From: CAZQWJ01 sp964597265
Lineage (GTDB): Bacteria > Patescibacteriota > 4484-211 > JAGQKX01
Length of the DNA stretch: 64,000 nucleotides
Assembly: GCA_964597265.1 (NCBI GenBank)
Contig: CAZQWJ010000001.1
Coordinates: 29,118-93,117 of the forward strand
Direction of reading: 5' to 3'
Under the pieces are notes generated by a model. That model saw only the letters and a list, made by a program, of their open reading frames with translations, was not told the DNA's origin and made no database searches. Position numbers and translations under genes: made by a program. The stretch's first letter is position 1. Each line of letters starts with the position of its first letter. Of the stretch, positions 1-8,185 are shown piece by piece.

Positions 1-1
1 T

Positions 2-271
2 GGTACTACTTTGTATGTTGCACGTAACACCCTCATTGGCTTAATGGGGGACACTGGATCTGATGGCGTCAGACAACTTCAATACGAGATACCATATACC
101 AACCCTGAGCATGGTACGCCTCCCGCAAACGGAAACATCGGATCTGAGCGATGTTCAGATGATCCATACATGAGTAGCTGTGTGGTTGGAGATCAAAGTG
201 AATCACAATTTTTCTATCGGTTACGATTTGAGCCGAATCTCGTTTTTGGCCCAACATACGTAAACCCGTAG
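2..271 (+). CDS. Hypothetical protein, C-terminal part (runs off the window start)
   Basis: The reading frame is open from the first bases of the window to a TAG stop at 269-271, so this is the 3' end of a larger gene. The TTG at 11 could serve as a start but nothing supports it. The visible 90 residues are polar, with two cysteines and many Gly, Asn and Pro, and end FEPNLVFGPTYVNP. They look like an extracellular beta-rich domain. It lies 7 bases upstream of the next anchored protein and is probably part of the same surface-protein operon. No family is recognised. Confidence 0.6.
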   Translation, partial: GTTLYVARNTLIGLMGDTGSDGVRQLQYEIPYTNPEHGTPPANGNIGSERCSDDPYMSSCVVGDQSESQFFYRLRFEPNLVFGPTYVNP

Positions 272-278
272 CGACATT

Positions 279-1292
279 ATGGACATTCACTCGCTCAAAG
301 AGCGACTACGATACAATAAAAAACGCCTCGCTTTGTTGACACTAGGTATGGTATTGATAGTATCGATACTACTGGTAGTGAGCCGGCTGGATACACTATT
401 GGTTACACCCATACCTCCGTCCCCTTCGCAGCGTGCTGACGTCACATCTGCACAACACCTAAAATTTGCAAATCCAGAGGATACCGCTTATCCTTCGTCG
501 TATTCTTTTGAAGATCCTATTATTGTTCCTGATACTATACGGGTTTACCGAATTCTGCCTGGGCCGGATGAACTATTTTCGAATGCAAATCTTCCTGCAA
601 TGGCTAAAGCGTTTGGTTTTAATGTAGATGCACAGGTTACCTCTATTACACAAGGGTACATGTATTATCAGGAAGGAAATGAACTTGCTATTATACCTAC
701 AAAAGGTTCTATTCGTTTCTCGTCTGACCTTACAACCTTGCCTCCTTTTAATATCCAGGATGCGGGAGCACAACCACATGTTATAGACAGCGTGCGCTTG
801 GTGCTTAGTAGAGCTAGACTTGATAATCCACTCATTAATTGGCAGGGCGCTGAGGTCAAAATGTATGAGCTGCGAAACAACAGCTTAGAGGAAGTATTTA
901 GCCTTGGAGAGAAAACATTTTATCACGTTACTTTGCCACTTCGGCTAAACAATTTGCCCTTACTCAGTACGGAAAAACAATATGTCCGTGTAGCTCCAAA
1001 CGGAAACGTCCTTGGTGCATTTATCTGGTATCCAAATTTGGATATTTCTGGCGTAGAAGAATGGAAAATCATTGACTACTTGAGTGCAGTAGGGCGAGTC
1101 AGGAGTAATCAAGGTTTGTTTTGGGAATCAGATACTCGAGCGCTACATGAGCAGATTACATTTACGCAAACGGGATTAACATATTTTTTGCCAAATGATT
1201 TTTTTAGCAACCCGACTGGTGAATTTCACATTTTGCCTGCGTATATGTTTACCAACAATGTAGACTCAGTAATCGTTTCTGCGTTGCCATAA
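279..1292 (+). CDS. Membrane-anchored extracellular hypothetical protein
   Basis: This 337-aa protein has a basic N-terminus followed by one hydrophobic segment at about residues 17-34 (LLTLGMVLIVSILLVVS), which fits a signal anchor with the rest outside the cell. The outer part is rich in beta-prone segments and aromatic residues, with no cysteines and no catalytic motif I can name. It starts 7 bases after the previous stop and ends 5 bases before the secreted hydrolase gene, so the three are probably cotranscribed. There is no Shine-Dalgarno sequence. I infer a structural partner of the neighbouring wall hydrolase or secretion apparatus. The function is unknown. Confidence 0.7.
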   Translation: MDIHSLKERLRYNKKRLALLTLGMVLIVSILLVVSRLDTLLVTPIPPSPSQRADVTSAQHLKFANPEDTAYPSSYSFEDPIIVPDTIRVYRILPGPDELFSNANLPAMAKAFGFNVDAQVTSITQGYMYYQEGNELAIIPTKGSIRFSSDLTTLPPFNIQDAGAQPHVIDSVRLVLSRARLDNPLINWQGAEVKMYELRNNSLEEVFSLGEKTFYHVTLPLRLNNLPLLSTEKQYVRVAPNGNVLGAFIWYPNLDISGVEEWKIIDYLSAVGRVRSNQGLFWESDTRALHEQITFTQTGLTYFLPNDFFSNPTGEFHILPAYMFTNNVDSVIVSALP

Positions 1293-1297
1293 TAACT

Positions 1298-4200
1298 ATG
1301 CAAGTTACAAAAAACGGACAATTCATCATCACAGTTGCCTGCATCATCGCTGTTATAATGTTGTCACGAAACGAGTTGGCCATAGCACCAACTCCCATTG
1401 CACATGCACAGCAAGTCCCCGACGTGGCATGTATCGGAAACTCTGTCTGTCAATATCTAGACGGTGTCATGGGGGATTCAAGAATAAGTTCTCTGCAACA
1501 CCTCAAGTTTCTCTCGCCTGTATTCAATATGACTTCTCCATACTTTGTTGATATTGTTAATACAATCTCTCAATGCTCAAATTATTGGGAACAGCTCGAT
1601 GGTATAGCAGGAAACGCATACAACTTTCTCAATGGACCATATATCCCAGACTGGGTTAACACTGCCCGAAATATACCTGCAATAGGTAGCAAACCAATAG
1701 TTCTTACAGAGATCGGTTGGTATGAGCTTCTTCAGGGGAGTGATCGAGCCACCGCCCTTAATAATCTTACAAACTCAATTAACTGGCTCAAAAATCCATC
1801 TAATGGTGTAATCGGGTCAATGTTGTTTAATGTGTTTAACAACAATCCAGGATGGAGCGACTACTCAATGAGTGATACGGAGATTAACACTATCTGCAGC
1901 GGGTCATGCGATAACATTGGCGCTAATTCCGCAGTGTATTATTCATCAAGCGACGCAAGTTTTTATGACCCTGCAGGATCCCACAACATGGGCTGGACCA
2001 TAGAAATAGCTAACAACGATACCAACCCTCAATTACCTTCTGTAATGCCGGGTATCAACAGTGCTCATTCGCGAAACATAACTCCGGTGATCCGTATTGG
2101 AGTTATGGATAGCAGTGGCGGTTTTGACACTCCAGCCCAGTACGTTAATTTCTTAGTAACACTCAATGATCTCATCGCCCAAAATCATCAGAAAGACGTA
2201 TATGTCATTGTGGGCCCCAACGAGCCGGAAACAGAGTGTTGGGCATCACAACAGTGTTTTAATGGCTGTAGCGCAGGAGGAGGAGAGCAACAAGCAAGTT
2301 GCGCTCTCGATGATTGGCCTGCCGTCGGACCAAACGTCAGTGCCCAAAACCTGGTATGTGCGTGCTCGGGTAGCACCTGCGCGCCATGGCAACCTCAAAC
2401 ATTTAATAGACCCACCAATCAAGATACGGGACAGGCAGACGGTACAGGACAAGGTTTCTATCAGTTGTTTGACTATGATGTCAGCCTTTTGTTGGAAATC
2501 CCGCCTGTCTTGCCCTATGTTTCCGTAGGGACACCCCCGGGAGGAGGGCCAGGTATTCCGCCTCCTGGTGGTGGCGGCGGTGGGACGTGTAATCCCTTTA
2601 ACTGCTTTGCACCGTATGTCGTAGATTTTGCAACGTCTCTGGAGTGTGCAGCAAATTCGTTGCGGGTAGAAGAACCTACATGGTATTGGTTTGATCGATA
2701 CGGTCCATATTGTGATAACGAAACACGCTCACTTCCTTTCGGATACAATTTCTGGGTAAACTTTTATGATAAATACGCACCTGTCGGAGCGGCCCAGCGC
2801 ACCTGTTGTAATTCTTCACGAAACTGCAGTGAGAGTCCTCCGGGAAATCCTCCACGTCCTCAGGATGTTGGCATGGCTTGCCCGGCACAAAGTGATCCCT
2901 TGCGTCAACCAGGAGCTGAAGAATTTGACTACTACCGAGGGGCACTTGATACATGCGGACTCACACTTGCCCAGCAAAGGTGGACCACACAAAACACACT
3001 TGGATTGAGCATACCGGAGCTTGCCGATCACATGTACAGCCTGAACATGACGTACCTCGGTTTGTCATTTAATAACGTTCCACGTGCTGATGTAGAGGCG
3101 GTTCTTACCAAAGCACAAGAAAATAATATCAACCCATGGCTCTTGATGGGAATGTGGGCAACCGAAAGTGCATGGAGTCAAACACAGTCGTGCCAAGGCG
3201 GAGGCGGATCTGTAAATGGATGTCTCTCTTGCCCAGTCGGGTTCAACAATCCTGGCTGGGACCATTGCAAGGTAGTAACTGACCCTCTGTACAGTGGCGG
3301 TACTCACTTTGGTCAAGATTTCCTCGGACCACAAGGCTCGCCCGTATATGCAACAACTGGCGGAATAGTGGAAACTGCTGGATATATAGCCGGTCAAGGT
3401 GTAGGGTATATGATTAGAATTGCCGGAAACGATGGAAACGCTCATGTTTATTTCCACTTAAACCTGAATGTTAATGATTACGTTATCGCAGGCGATACTG
3501 TTACTGCAGGTCAACAGATTGCAGAAATTGGCCCTGTGTGTCTACCCTCAGCTGTTCCTGGTTGTGACCCAAAACCTACGTCTACGTGTGCCTCAGGGTG
3601 CGGTAACGGATTAACTAATGCTACCCACTTACACTACGAAATATATCCACCACCAAACCTCAGTAAACCCGCAAATTGTAGCCTGGAACCAGATCCCATA
3701 GACCTTCTCCCGCCTTCATGTGGAGGTACATGTACGGGTACTGGTGGTGGAACACCAGGCGGTCCAGGAGAAGGAGGAAGCCCACCACCTCCTGGAACAT
3801 ATGGAACGGGAGTGGGATGCAGCACCACCGGCTACCATCCAACTGGTGGAAGCGCAACGAACCGGTTCCACTGGGATGGGCATCGGCCGGTTGATTTGTT
3901 TGCCGTAGACGGGGCACCAGCATATGCTCCCTATGATGGCGTGTCGTATCCCGTGGATGATCTGACCGGAGGATATACCATAGAATTTGTTCCTTCCGAC
4001 CGATGCCAACCAGCTATGTATTATGCGCATAATAGAAACTCGAACCGGGTTAGTGGCAACGTCACGAGAGGGCAACAAGTAGGTTTTGTCAGTAATTCTG
4101 GCTCGGCTTGTCAGCCATGTACCTCCCAAAACTGTACAACAGGTGAACCTGGCTGCAGTCAACCTGGCCGCTGTCGTCCCGGTGACACCAACTGCAACCT

Positions 4201-4468
4201 GTGCAATGGATCAAACGGTGGCAGATGTTACTGCAATGCCTCTGCAAATGGACAATGCTCTGGGCCTCCACATATTCATCTTGCTGCTAGTACCAATGGT
4301 AGCTTTACTACGCCGGGACCGAACATCTGCGCTGTGCAGCTCTTATCTGACTGGGGAGCTAACGTCACACAAGGACCAGAAATAATGTGTTGCAATCCGG
4401 ATCTCCCTAATTTAAGTGGCTGCCAGCCAGCCCTGAATCAATCGACATGGACACCACCAATTCTTTAA
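1298..4468 (+). CDS. Large secreted multidomain cell-wall hydrolase (GH-like segments, lytic-transglycosylase-like helix, two M23 peptidase domains)
   Basis: A 1056-aa secreted protein with a signal peptide ending near the AHAQ motif at residues 35-38. Residues 100-190 contain PIVLTEIGW (E138), and residues 230-320 contain IVGPNEPE (N308, E309). Both resemble motifs of clan-A TIM-barrel glycosidases, but in reversed order. A Gly/Pro linker sits at 411-430. Residues 597-626 (NINPWLLMGMWATESAW) resemble a lytic transglycosylase helix with its Glu. M23 domain 1 (about 665-785) keeps H670-x3-D674 and H777-x-H779. M23 domain 2 (about 840-1000) keeps H862-x3-D866 and H992-x-H994. Both zinc sites therefore look intact, suggesting endopeptidase activity on peptidoglycan. 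Many cysteines suggest disulfides outside the cell. It lies upstream of the PrgI/VirB4 genes, so a role like VirB1 or an invasion hydrolase is plausible but inferred. Confidence 0.8.
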   Translation: MQVTKNGQFIITVACIIAVIMLSRNELAIAPTPIAHAQQVPDVACIGNSVCQYLDGVMGDSRISSLQHLKFLSPVFNMTSPYFVDIVNTISQCSNYWEQLDGIAGNAYNFLNGPYIPDWVNTARNIPAIGSKPIVLTEIGWYELLQGSDRATALNNLTNSINWLKNPSNGVIGSMLFNVFNNNPGWSDYSMSDTEINTICSGSCDNIGANSAVYYSSSDASFYDPAGSHNMGWTIEIANNDTNPQLPSVMPGINSAHSRNITPVIRIGVMDSSGGFDTPAQYVNFLVTLNDLIAQNHQKDVYVIVGPNEPETECWASQQCFNGCSAGGGEQQASCALDDWPAVGPNVSAQNLVCACSGSTCAPWQPQTFNRPTNQDTGQADGTGQGFYQLFDYDVSLLLEIPPVLPYVSVGTPPGGGPGIPPPGGGGGGTCNPFNCFAPYVVDFATSLECAANSLRVEEPTWYWFDRYGPYCDNETRSLPFGYNFWVNFYDKYAPVGAAQRTCCNSSRNCSESPPGNPPRPQDVGMACPAQSDPLRQPGAEEFDYYRGALDTCGLTLAQQRWTTQNTLGLSIPELADHMYSLNMTYLGLSFNNVPRADVEAVLTKAQENNINPWLLMGMWATESAWSQTQSCQGGGGSVNGCLSCPVGFNNPGWDHCKVVTDPLYSGGTHFGQDFLGPQGSPVYATTGGIVETAGYIAGQGVGYMIRIAGNDGNAHVYFHLNLNVNDYVIAGDTVTAGQQIAEIGPVCLPSAVPGCDPKPTSTCASGCGNGLTNATHLHYEIYPPPNLSKPANCSLEPDPIDLLPPSCGGTCTGTGGGTPGGPGEGGSPPPPGTYGTGVGCSTTGYHPTGGSATNRFHWDGHRPVDLFAVDGAPAYAPYDGVSYPVDDLTGGYTIEFVPSDRCQPAMYYAHNRNSNRVSGNVTRGQQVGFVSNSGSACQPCTSQNCTTGEPGCSQPGRCRPGDTNCNLCNGSNGGRCYCNASANGQCSGPPHIHLAASTNGSFTTPGPNICAVQLLSDWGANVTQGPEIMCCNPDLPNLSGCQPALNQSTWTPPIL

Positions 4469-5562
4469 AGATAACAAAAAACAATTTTCTACTCTTTCTG
4501 GGAGCACTTCTTATTCCAATAATCTTGGCGGTAGTATATATATCTTTCTCCTCGCTAAACGATCGTAGTTTCAAAAACATTGATACGAGTGATGGACCAG
4601 CTATAGTGCAAGCACAAAAGTTTACGACTGGTGCCGTAGAATATCCTCAAGTGTTTTTTAACCCTCAAAACAGTGCTTCATTACTCGTATACATCAATTC
4701 CCTGGAGCATCATATCGAGGTCAATGATGGTTTCAGAACAGGGAAAATTCGTCCTGAAGGGTTTTATTGGGTAAACGAAATATCATGGGGACCTCATAAT
4801 CTGGCTATCATAAGTACTGGACAGGTAGAAGCAGACAAGTCTGACTATCTTGTCAATTCCGCAGCACTTGGAAGCAGCAGGCCATTCAATTACGAAAAAC
4901 TTCCCTTTTTCGGAGAGAACTACACATGGTCCCACGACGGAAAACGAGTGGCGTTCTTTGGAAACATAGACTATGGCAAAGGAACAGCACACATTCTGAT
5001 ATATACGTTTGCAACGCAACAACAAGAACAAATCGAAGATATTATAATTCAAGGCCCTACCGAATTGTTATGGCTACAGGATAATAGCTTTATTGTGTAT
5101 GAACTGCCTGATGGGCGTGACTTGGAGGATCCGACAATTATCACGTTATTCCGAGTTTCTCAAAACAGTGAAGGTGCTTGGGTGAAAGAGCCATATGCTG
5201 GAACATATGCCCCTCCCAAAATCAGTCATGACAGAACAACAATTGCATATCCAGCAGTTACTTCTTATGTTATTCACAACATGGTCAACGATATACGATA
5301 CGAGGTGCTTGATCTCGATTTGGTTGCACCTCATTTTGTTTATGACTTTGTCGATAATAGCACCATTAGTTTTGTGTATCAGAGCGACAATTCCTTTTAC
5401 CTGCTGCTGTATGATTTTACAAAACATCAAGGCACCAGTTTCAAACTGGACTTTCTATCTGCACCACAGCTGAAAATCCAAACGATTACTGTTCAGGATG
5501 ATAAAAAGATATTGCTTCGTTTTAGTAATGACGAACTCTACGCCATCACGCCACCTCTTTAG
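4447..5562 (+). CDS. Membrane-anchored TolB/WD40-like beta-propeller protein
   Basis: A 371-aa protein with a single N-terminal hydrophobic segment at about residues 14-36 (FLLFLGALLIPIILAVVYISF), then an extracellular domain. Repeated segments of the type TWSHDGKRVAFFG, LLWLQDNSFIVYEL and PKISHDRTTIAYPA resemble blades of a TolB-type propeller. It starts inside the end of the hydrolase gene (22-nt overlap in another frame), which suggests translational coupling. It is the last gene before a short gap and a new promoter for prgI. In CPR genomes such anchored propellers are common surface proteins. A binding or scaffold role is inferred, and no enzymatic motif is visible. Confidence 0.65.
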   Translation: MDTTNSLKITKNNFLLFLGALLIPIILAVVYISFSSLNDRSFKNIDTSDGPAIVQAQKFTTGAVEYPQVFFNPQNSASLLVYINSLEHHIEVNDGFRTGKIRPEGFYWVNEISWGPHNLAIISTGQVEADKSDYLVNSAALGSSRPFNYEKLPFFGENYTWSHDGKRVAFFGNIDYGKGTAHILIYTFATQQQEQIEDIIIQGPTELLWLQDNSFIVYELPDGRDLEDPTIITLFRVSQNSEGAWVKEPYAGTYAPPKISHDRTTIAYPAVTSYVIHNMVNDIRYEVLDLDLVAPHFVYDFVDNSTISFVYQSDNSFYLLLYDFTKHQGTSFKLDFLSAPQLKIQTITVQDDKKILLRFSNDELYAITPPL

Positions 5563-5626
5563 ACAGATACTGTGTTTCTATCGACAGATCTTCTTTCCTT
5601 AGCAGCATTCATAATCTATACTTATA

Positions 5627-5641
5627 GATAATCGAGTTCAT
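5627..5641 (+). promoter_or_regulatory. Promoter -10 element of prgI, leaderless layout
   Basis: GATAAT at 5627-5632 lies 9 bases before the ATG at 5642, and no Shine-Dalgarno sequence follows. Transcription would start at or next to the start codon. No convincing -35 hexamer was found. Confidence 0.45.
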
Positions 5642-6178
5642 ATGCCTTTTACGCATAAGATTCCGCAAAATGTAACACAGTACGAAAGCCGTATCGTTGG
5701 CAACTTTACCTCTCGCCAATTTATTTATTTGGCAGCTGGAGGCATTATTATTATGCTCTTTTTCATGCTGCCGTTTCCGCCTCTCGTTGGAATCATCGTA
5801 GCATTGGTGGTCCTACCTGTAACGCTCCTGTTGGCACTCATTAGTTTTGATGGTCGAAGAAGTGATATTTGGATCATCAATTTTGTGAATGCTGTTGCCG
5901 AACCCACGCAACGGATATGGGAAAAGGACGAAGTGCCACCACAAGTGCTTTTACCATCGTATGTTGTCCCTCACCACACAACGGAAAAAAGGCAAAAAAC
6001 TGGTACCGATTTGGAGGAGTTTTTGGGTTTTTGGCGTGCCAATGAAGCAAAAAGCGACTATTCTTCAGAGGAACAGGCATTTCTTAACCGCATAGCCATG
6101 ATGAGTCGATATTATGAAAGTGCTACCCAGGAACAATCGTCTCTGACAACAGAGCACAGCGACCAAACCGAACCATGA
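5642..6178 (+). CDS. PrgI family protein, type IV secretion-like component
   Basis: A 178-aa protein that begins FTHKIPQNVTQYESRIVGNFT, the usual start of the PrgI family, followed by two close transmembrane segments at about residues 29-46 and 48-68 and the charged motif FDGRRSDIWIINF. PrgI proteins occur next to VirB4/TraC ATPases in conjugative systems of Gram-positive bacteria and in CPR genomes, and are taken to be inner-membrane parts of the channel. The C-terminal 80 residues are polar and cytoplasmic. Its stop overlaps the next start by 4 bases (ATGA), so the genes are coupled. The family call is confident; the exact role here is inferred. Confidence 0.82.
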   Translation: MPFTHKIPQNVTQYESRIVGNFTSRQFIYLAAGGIIIMLFFMLPFPPLVGIIVALVVLPVTLLLALISFDGRRSDIWIINFVNAVAEPTQRIWEKDEVPPQVLLPSYVVPHHTTEKRQKTGTDLEEFLGFWRANEAKSDYSSEEQAFLNRIAMMSRYYESATQEQSSLTTEHSDQTEP

Positions 6179-7485
6179 GAGATTTAGCTACTAATAACAA
6201 CAATCGAGCCATTTTTTCTCTTCCCGGAACCATTGTTTCGGCATCTCCGGTGCAAAAGATTGCCAATCAACGGGCAAATCGTCAATTGTCGCGTGCCGCG
6301 CTTTCACCTTCTGTTACGCCGATTTGGCGTCAACAAATATTTGCCCCATCTGCTGAACTGCAACGTCGCTTTACACCCCAAAACGACATACCCAATGCAG
6401 CAACTGCTACTCCCCAATTATCGACCGAAGCCGAAGGCACAGCCAAACCACCTGCGCCACTCGCCCCGCAGCCGGCGGCAGTGCCAGATCAGCAATCACT
6501 ACCCGATGACAGAAAGCAACAACCTACCCCATCCACAGCGCCAGATACCAAACCCGCTGCTAATGCACCACAACCCGTGCCCTCTACCAAACCAAAGCCA
6601 GCTTCCCCTACTCTGCCGCAGGATAAACCGCAACAACCGCCACCATCGCAACCCTCCCCTCCTGCCTCTGATTCTCATGAAACAAACGCAGAGCTAAGCA
6701 AGTCTCTGGATGCTATCACGCATATACGGCAACAAATCCAATCACAAGAGCAAAAATTAAAACAGCTTGAGCAGCAAACACCCCAAGGACAACAAGAAGA
6801 CATTGATACTGAGCAAAAAACAAAGGAAGCGCTTGTAAAAAACCTTGATCAAGCCATACAAAACACGCAAACGGAGCTACAAACATACGCGGCTATGCCT
6901 GGAGCCAATACGACCATATTGGACGGGCTCAAAAAACAATTCAGGCAGCAAAAAGAATTATTCAACCGGTTAGTGCACGAAAGAGATTTGCTTGCCAAAA
7001 AGAAAGAGGCACTCAAGGAAAAAGCGCTCGAAGAGCAAAAAGCAAAAAAACAACTCGACTCCCTGCAACAACAGCATGAGCAGCTTGCACAGCAGTATCC
7101 GGTAGCTTCCTCACAAGCTGCGGCATCACCATCATCACCTCCTCCAACAGCTGCCTCTGCTCCACGACCAGCTCCGACTCAAGCGCCGACAAAAGTTGTT
7201 ATGCCTGCAATCACCAAACAACCCAATGCAATCAACGGTATAGTTCAAAATGCGCAGGGGAAAATGATAACCGAGGCCATTGTTATCATCAAAGCGGCTG
7301 ACCAGCGCCCCCTTAGGGCACTTAAGACCAACGAGCTTGGACAGTTCTGGATTACGACCGCCTTAGAAAACGGCGACTATGAGATTCAGACAGAAAAAGA
7401 CGATTTGAGCTTTGGTACAATAAAAATACATCTTGATGGATCGGTGGTCGAACCAATTCTTATCAAAGAACAGGCTGCATCGTGA
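6175..7485 (+). CDS. Pro/Gln-rich coiled-coil protein with C-terminal carboxypeptidase-regulatory-like domain
   Basis: A 436-aa protein in three parts. Residues 1-70 are basic and polar. Residues about 75-170 form a low-complexity stretch dominated by Pro, Gln, Ala and Lys. Residues about 175-310 have strong heptad-like Gln/Glu/Lys/Leu repeats predicting a long coiled coil. After another Pro/Ala linker, residues about 350-432 (NAINGIVQNAQGKMITEAIV, then LRALKTNELGQFWI) match the carboxypeptidase regulatory-like beta-sandwich fold. There is no signal peptide or membrane segment. It overlaps prgI and the TraC-like gene by 4 bases on each side, so it is a fixed member of the secretion-like operon, probably a scaffold or spacer (inference). 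Confidence 0.7.
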   Translation: MRDLATNNNNRAIFSLPGTIVSASPVQKIANQRANRQLSRAALSPSVTPIWRQQIFAPSAELQRRFTPQNDIPNAATATPQLSTEAEGTAKPPAPLAPQPAAVPDQQSLPDDRKQQPTPSTAPDTKPAANAPQPVPSTKPKPASPTLPQDKPQQPPPSQPSPPASDSHETNAELSKSLDAITHIRQQIQSQEQKLKQLEQQTPQGQQEDIDTEQKTKEALVKNLDQAIQNTQTELQTYAAMPGANTTILDGLKKQFRQQKELFNRLVHERDLLAKKKEALKEKALEEQKAKKQLDSLQQQHEQLAQQYPVASSQAAASPSSPPPTAASAPRPAPTQAPTKVVMPAITKQPNAINGIVQNAQGKMITEAIVIIKAADQRPLRALKTNELGQFWITTALENGDYEIQTEKDDLSFGTIKIHLDGSVVEPILIKEQAAS

Positions 7486-8177
7486 CTATGGCTGGATTTA
7501 TAGGGAGCACTCAAAATCATCTCGACATCATTGATATAAAAGATGATGTACTCGTACTCAAAGGAGGACGCTATCGTATTGTTCTGGAAGCACAGGCAAT
7601 CAACTTTGACCTTTTGTCAGAGGCCGAACAGGATGCCGCGATTTACTCCTATGCCAACCTTGTTAACTCGTTGGATTTTCCGATGCAAGTAGTGATCCGA
7701 ACCAGGCAAGTTGATATTACCGAGTACATTGCGTATCTGCAGGGGTATAGCAAATTACAACCCACTGCAACGCTTAGGCAGCAACTCGAAAACTACATCA
7801 AATTTGTACGCGAATTGGTATCAGAAAATACCGTACTGTACAAGAGGTTTTACGTTGTCATCCCACACACCAGCAAAGTCGCAGAACAATCCCAGAGTTT
7901 CCTCGACCCTTTTTTCAAGATCTTTGGCAAACAAGAACGTGTCAATTTGGAGTACTCTGCGAAACAACTGGAGGAGGCCAAGAAAGTTTTTACACAACGC
8001 ACCCAAGAGCTCGCATGGCAGTTTCGTCGGCTAGGTATCGGTATCAGACAGCTCAATACAGAGGAACTTATCCGCTTGTTTTATGATATTTATAACCCGG
8101 AAACAGGACAAAATGACGGCTTACAGACCGATCTTATGGGCTACACCAGCACCATTATCAAACCAAGTGTAGCTTAG
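7482..8177 (+). CDS. TraC-like domain protein (companion of VirB4 ATPase)
   Basis: A 231-aa protein with the start YDIKDDVLVLKGGRY-type pattern (here DIIDIKDDVLVLKGGRYRIV) and the later YVVIPHT segment, resembling the N-terminal non-ATPase domain of TraC/VirB4 proteins and the TraC-like family found next to PrgI in CPR genomes. No Walker motifs are present. The gene starts with GTG at 7482 in a 4-base overlap with the upstream stop; ATG 7488 is an alternative. It ends 8 bases before the VirB4-like ATPase. Together the two probably supply what one full-length VirB4 does elsewhere. Confidence 0.72.
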   Translation: MTMAGFIGSTQNHLDIIDIKDDVLVLKGGRYRIVLEAQAINFDLLSEAEQDAAIYSYANLVNSLDFPMQVVIRTRQVDITEYIAYLQGYSKLQPTATLRQQLENYIKFVRELVSENTVLYKRFYVVIPHTSKVAEQSQSFLDPFFKIFGKQERVNLEYSAKQLEEAKKVFTQRTQELAWQFRRLGIGIRQLNTEELIRLFYDIYNPETGQNDGLQTDLMGYTSTIIKPSVA

Positions 8178-8185
8178 AACGTATT

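Noticed and set aside
3716..4162. Minus-strand ORF of 148 aa inside the wall hydrolase gene
   Set aside because: It is a shadow of the Gly/Pro- and Cys-rich coding sequence; the plus-strand M23 motifs are clear.
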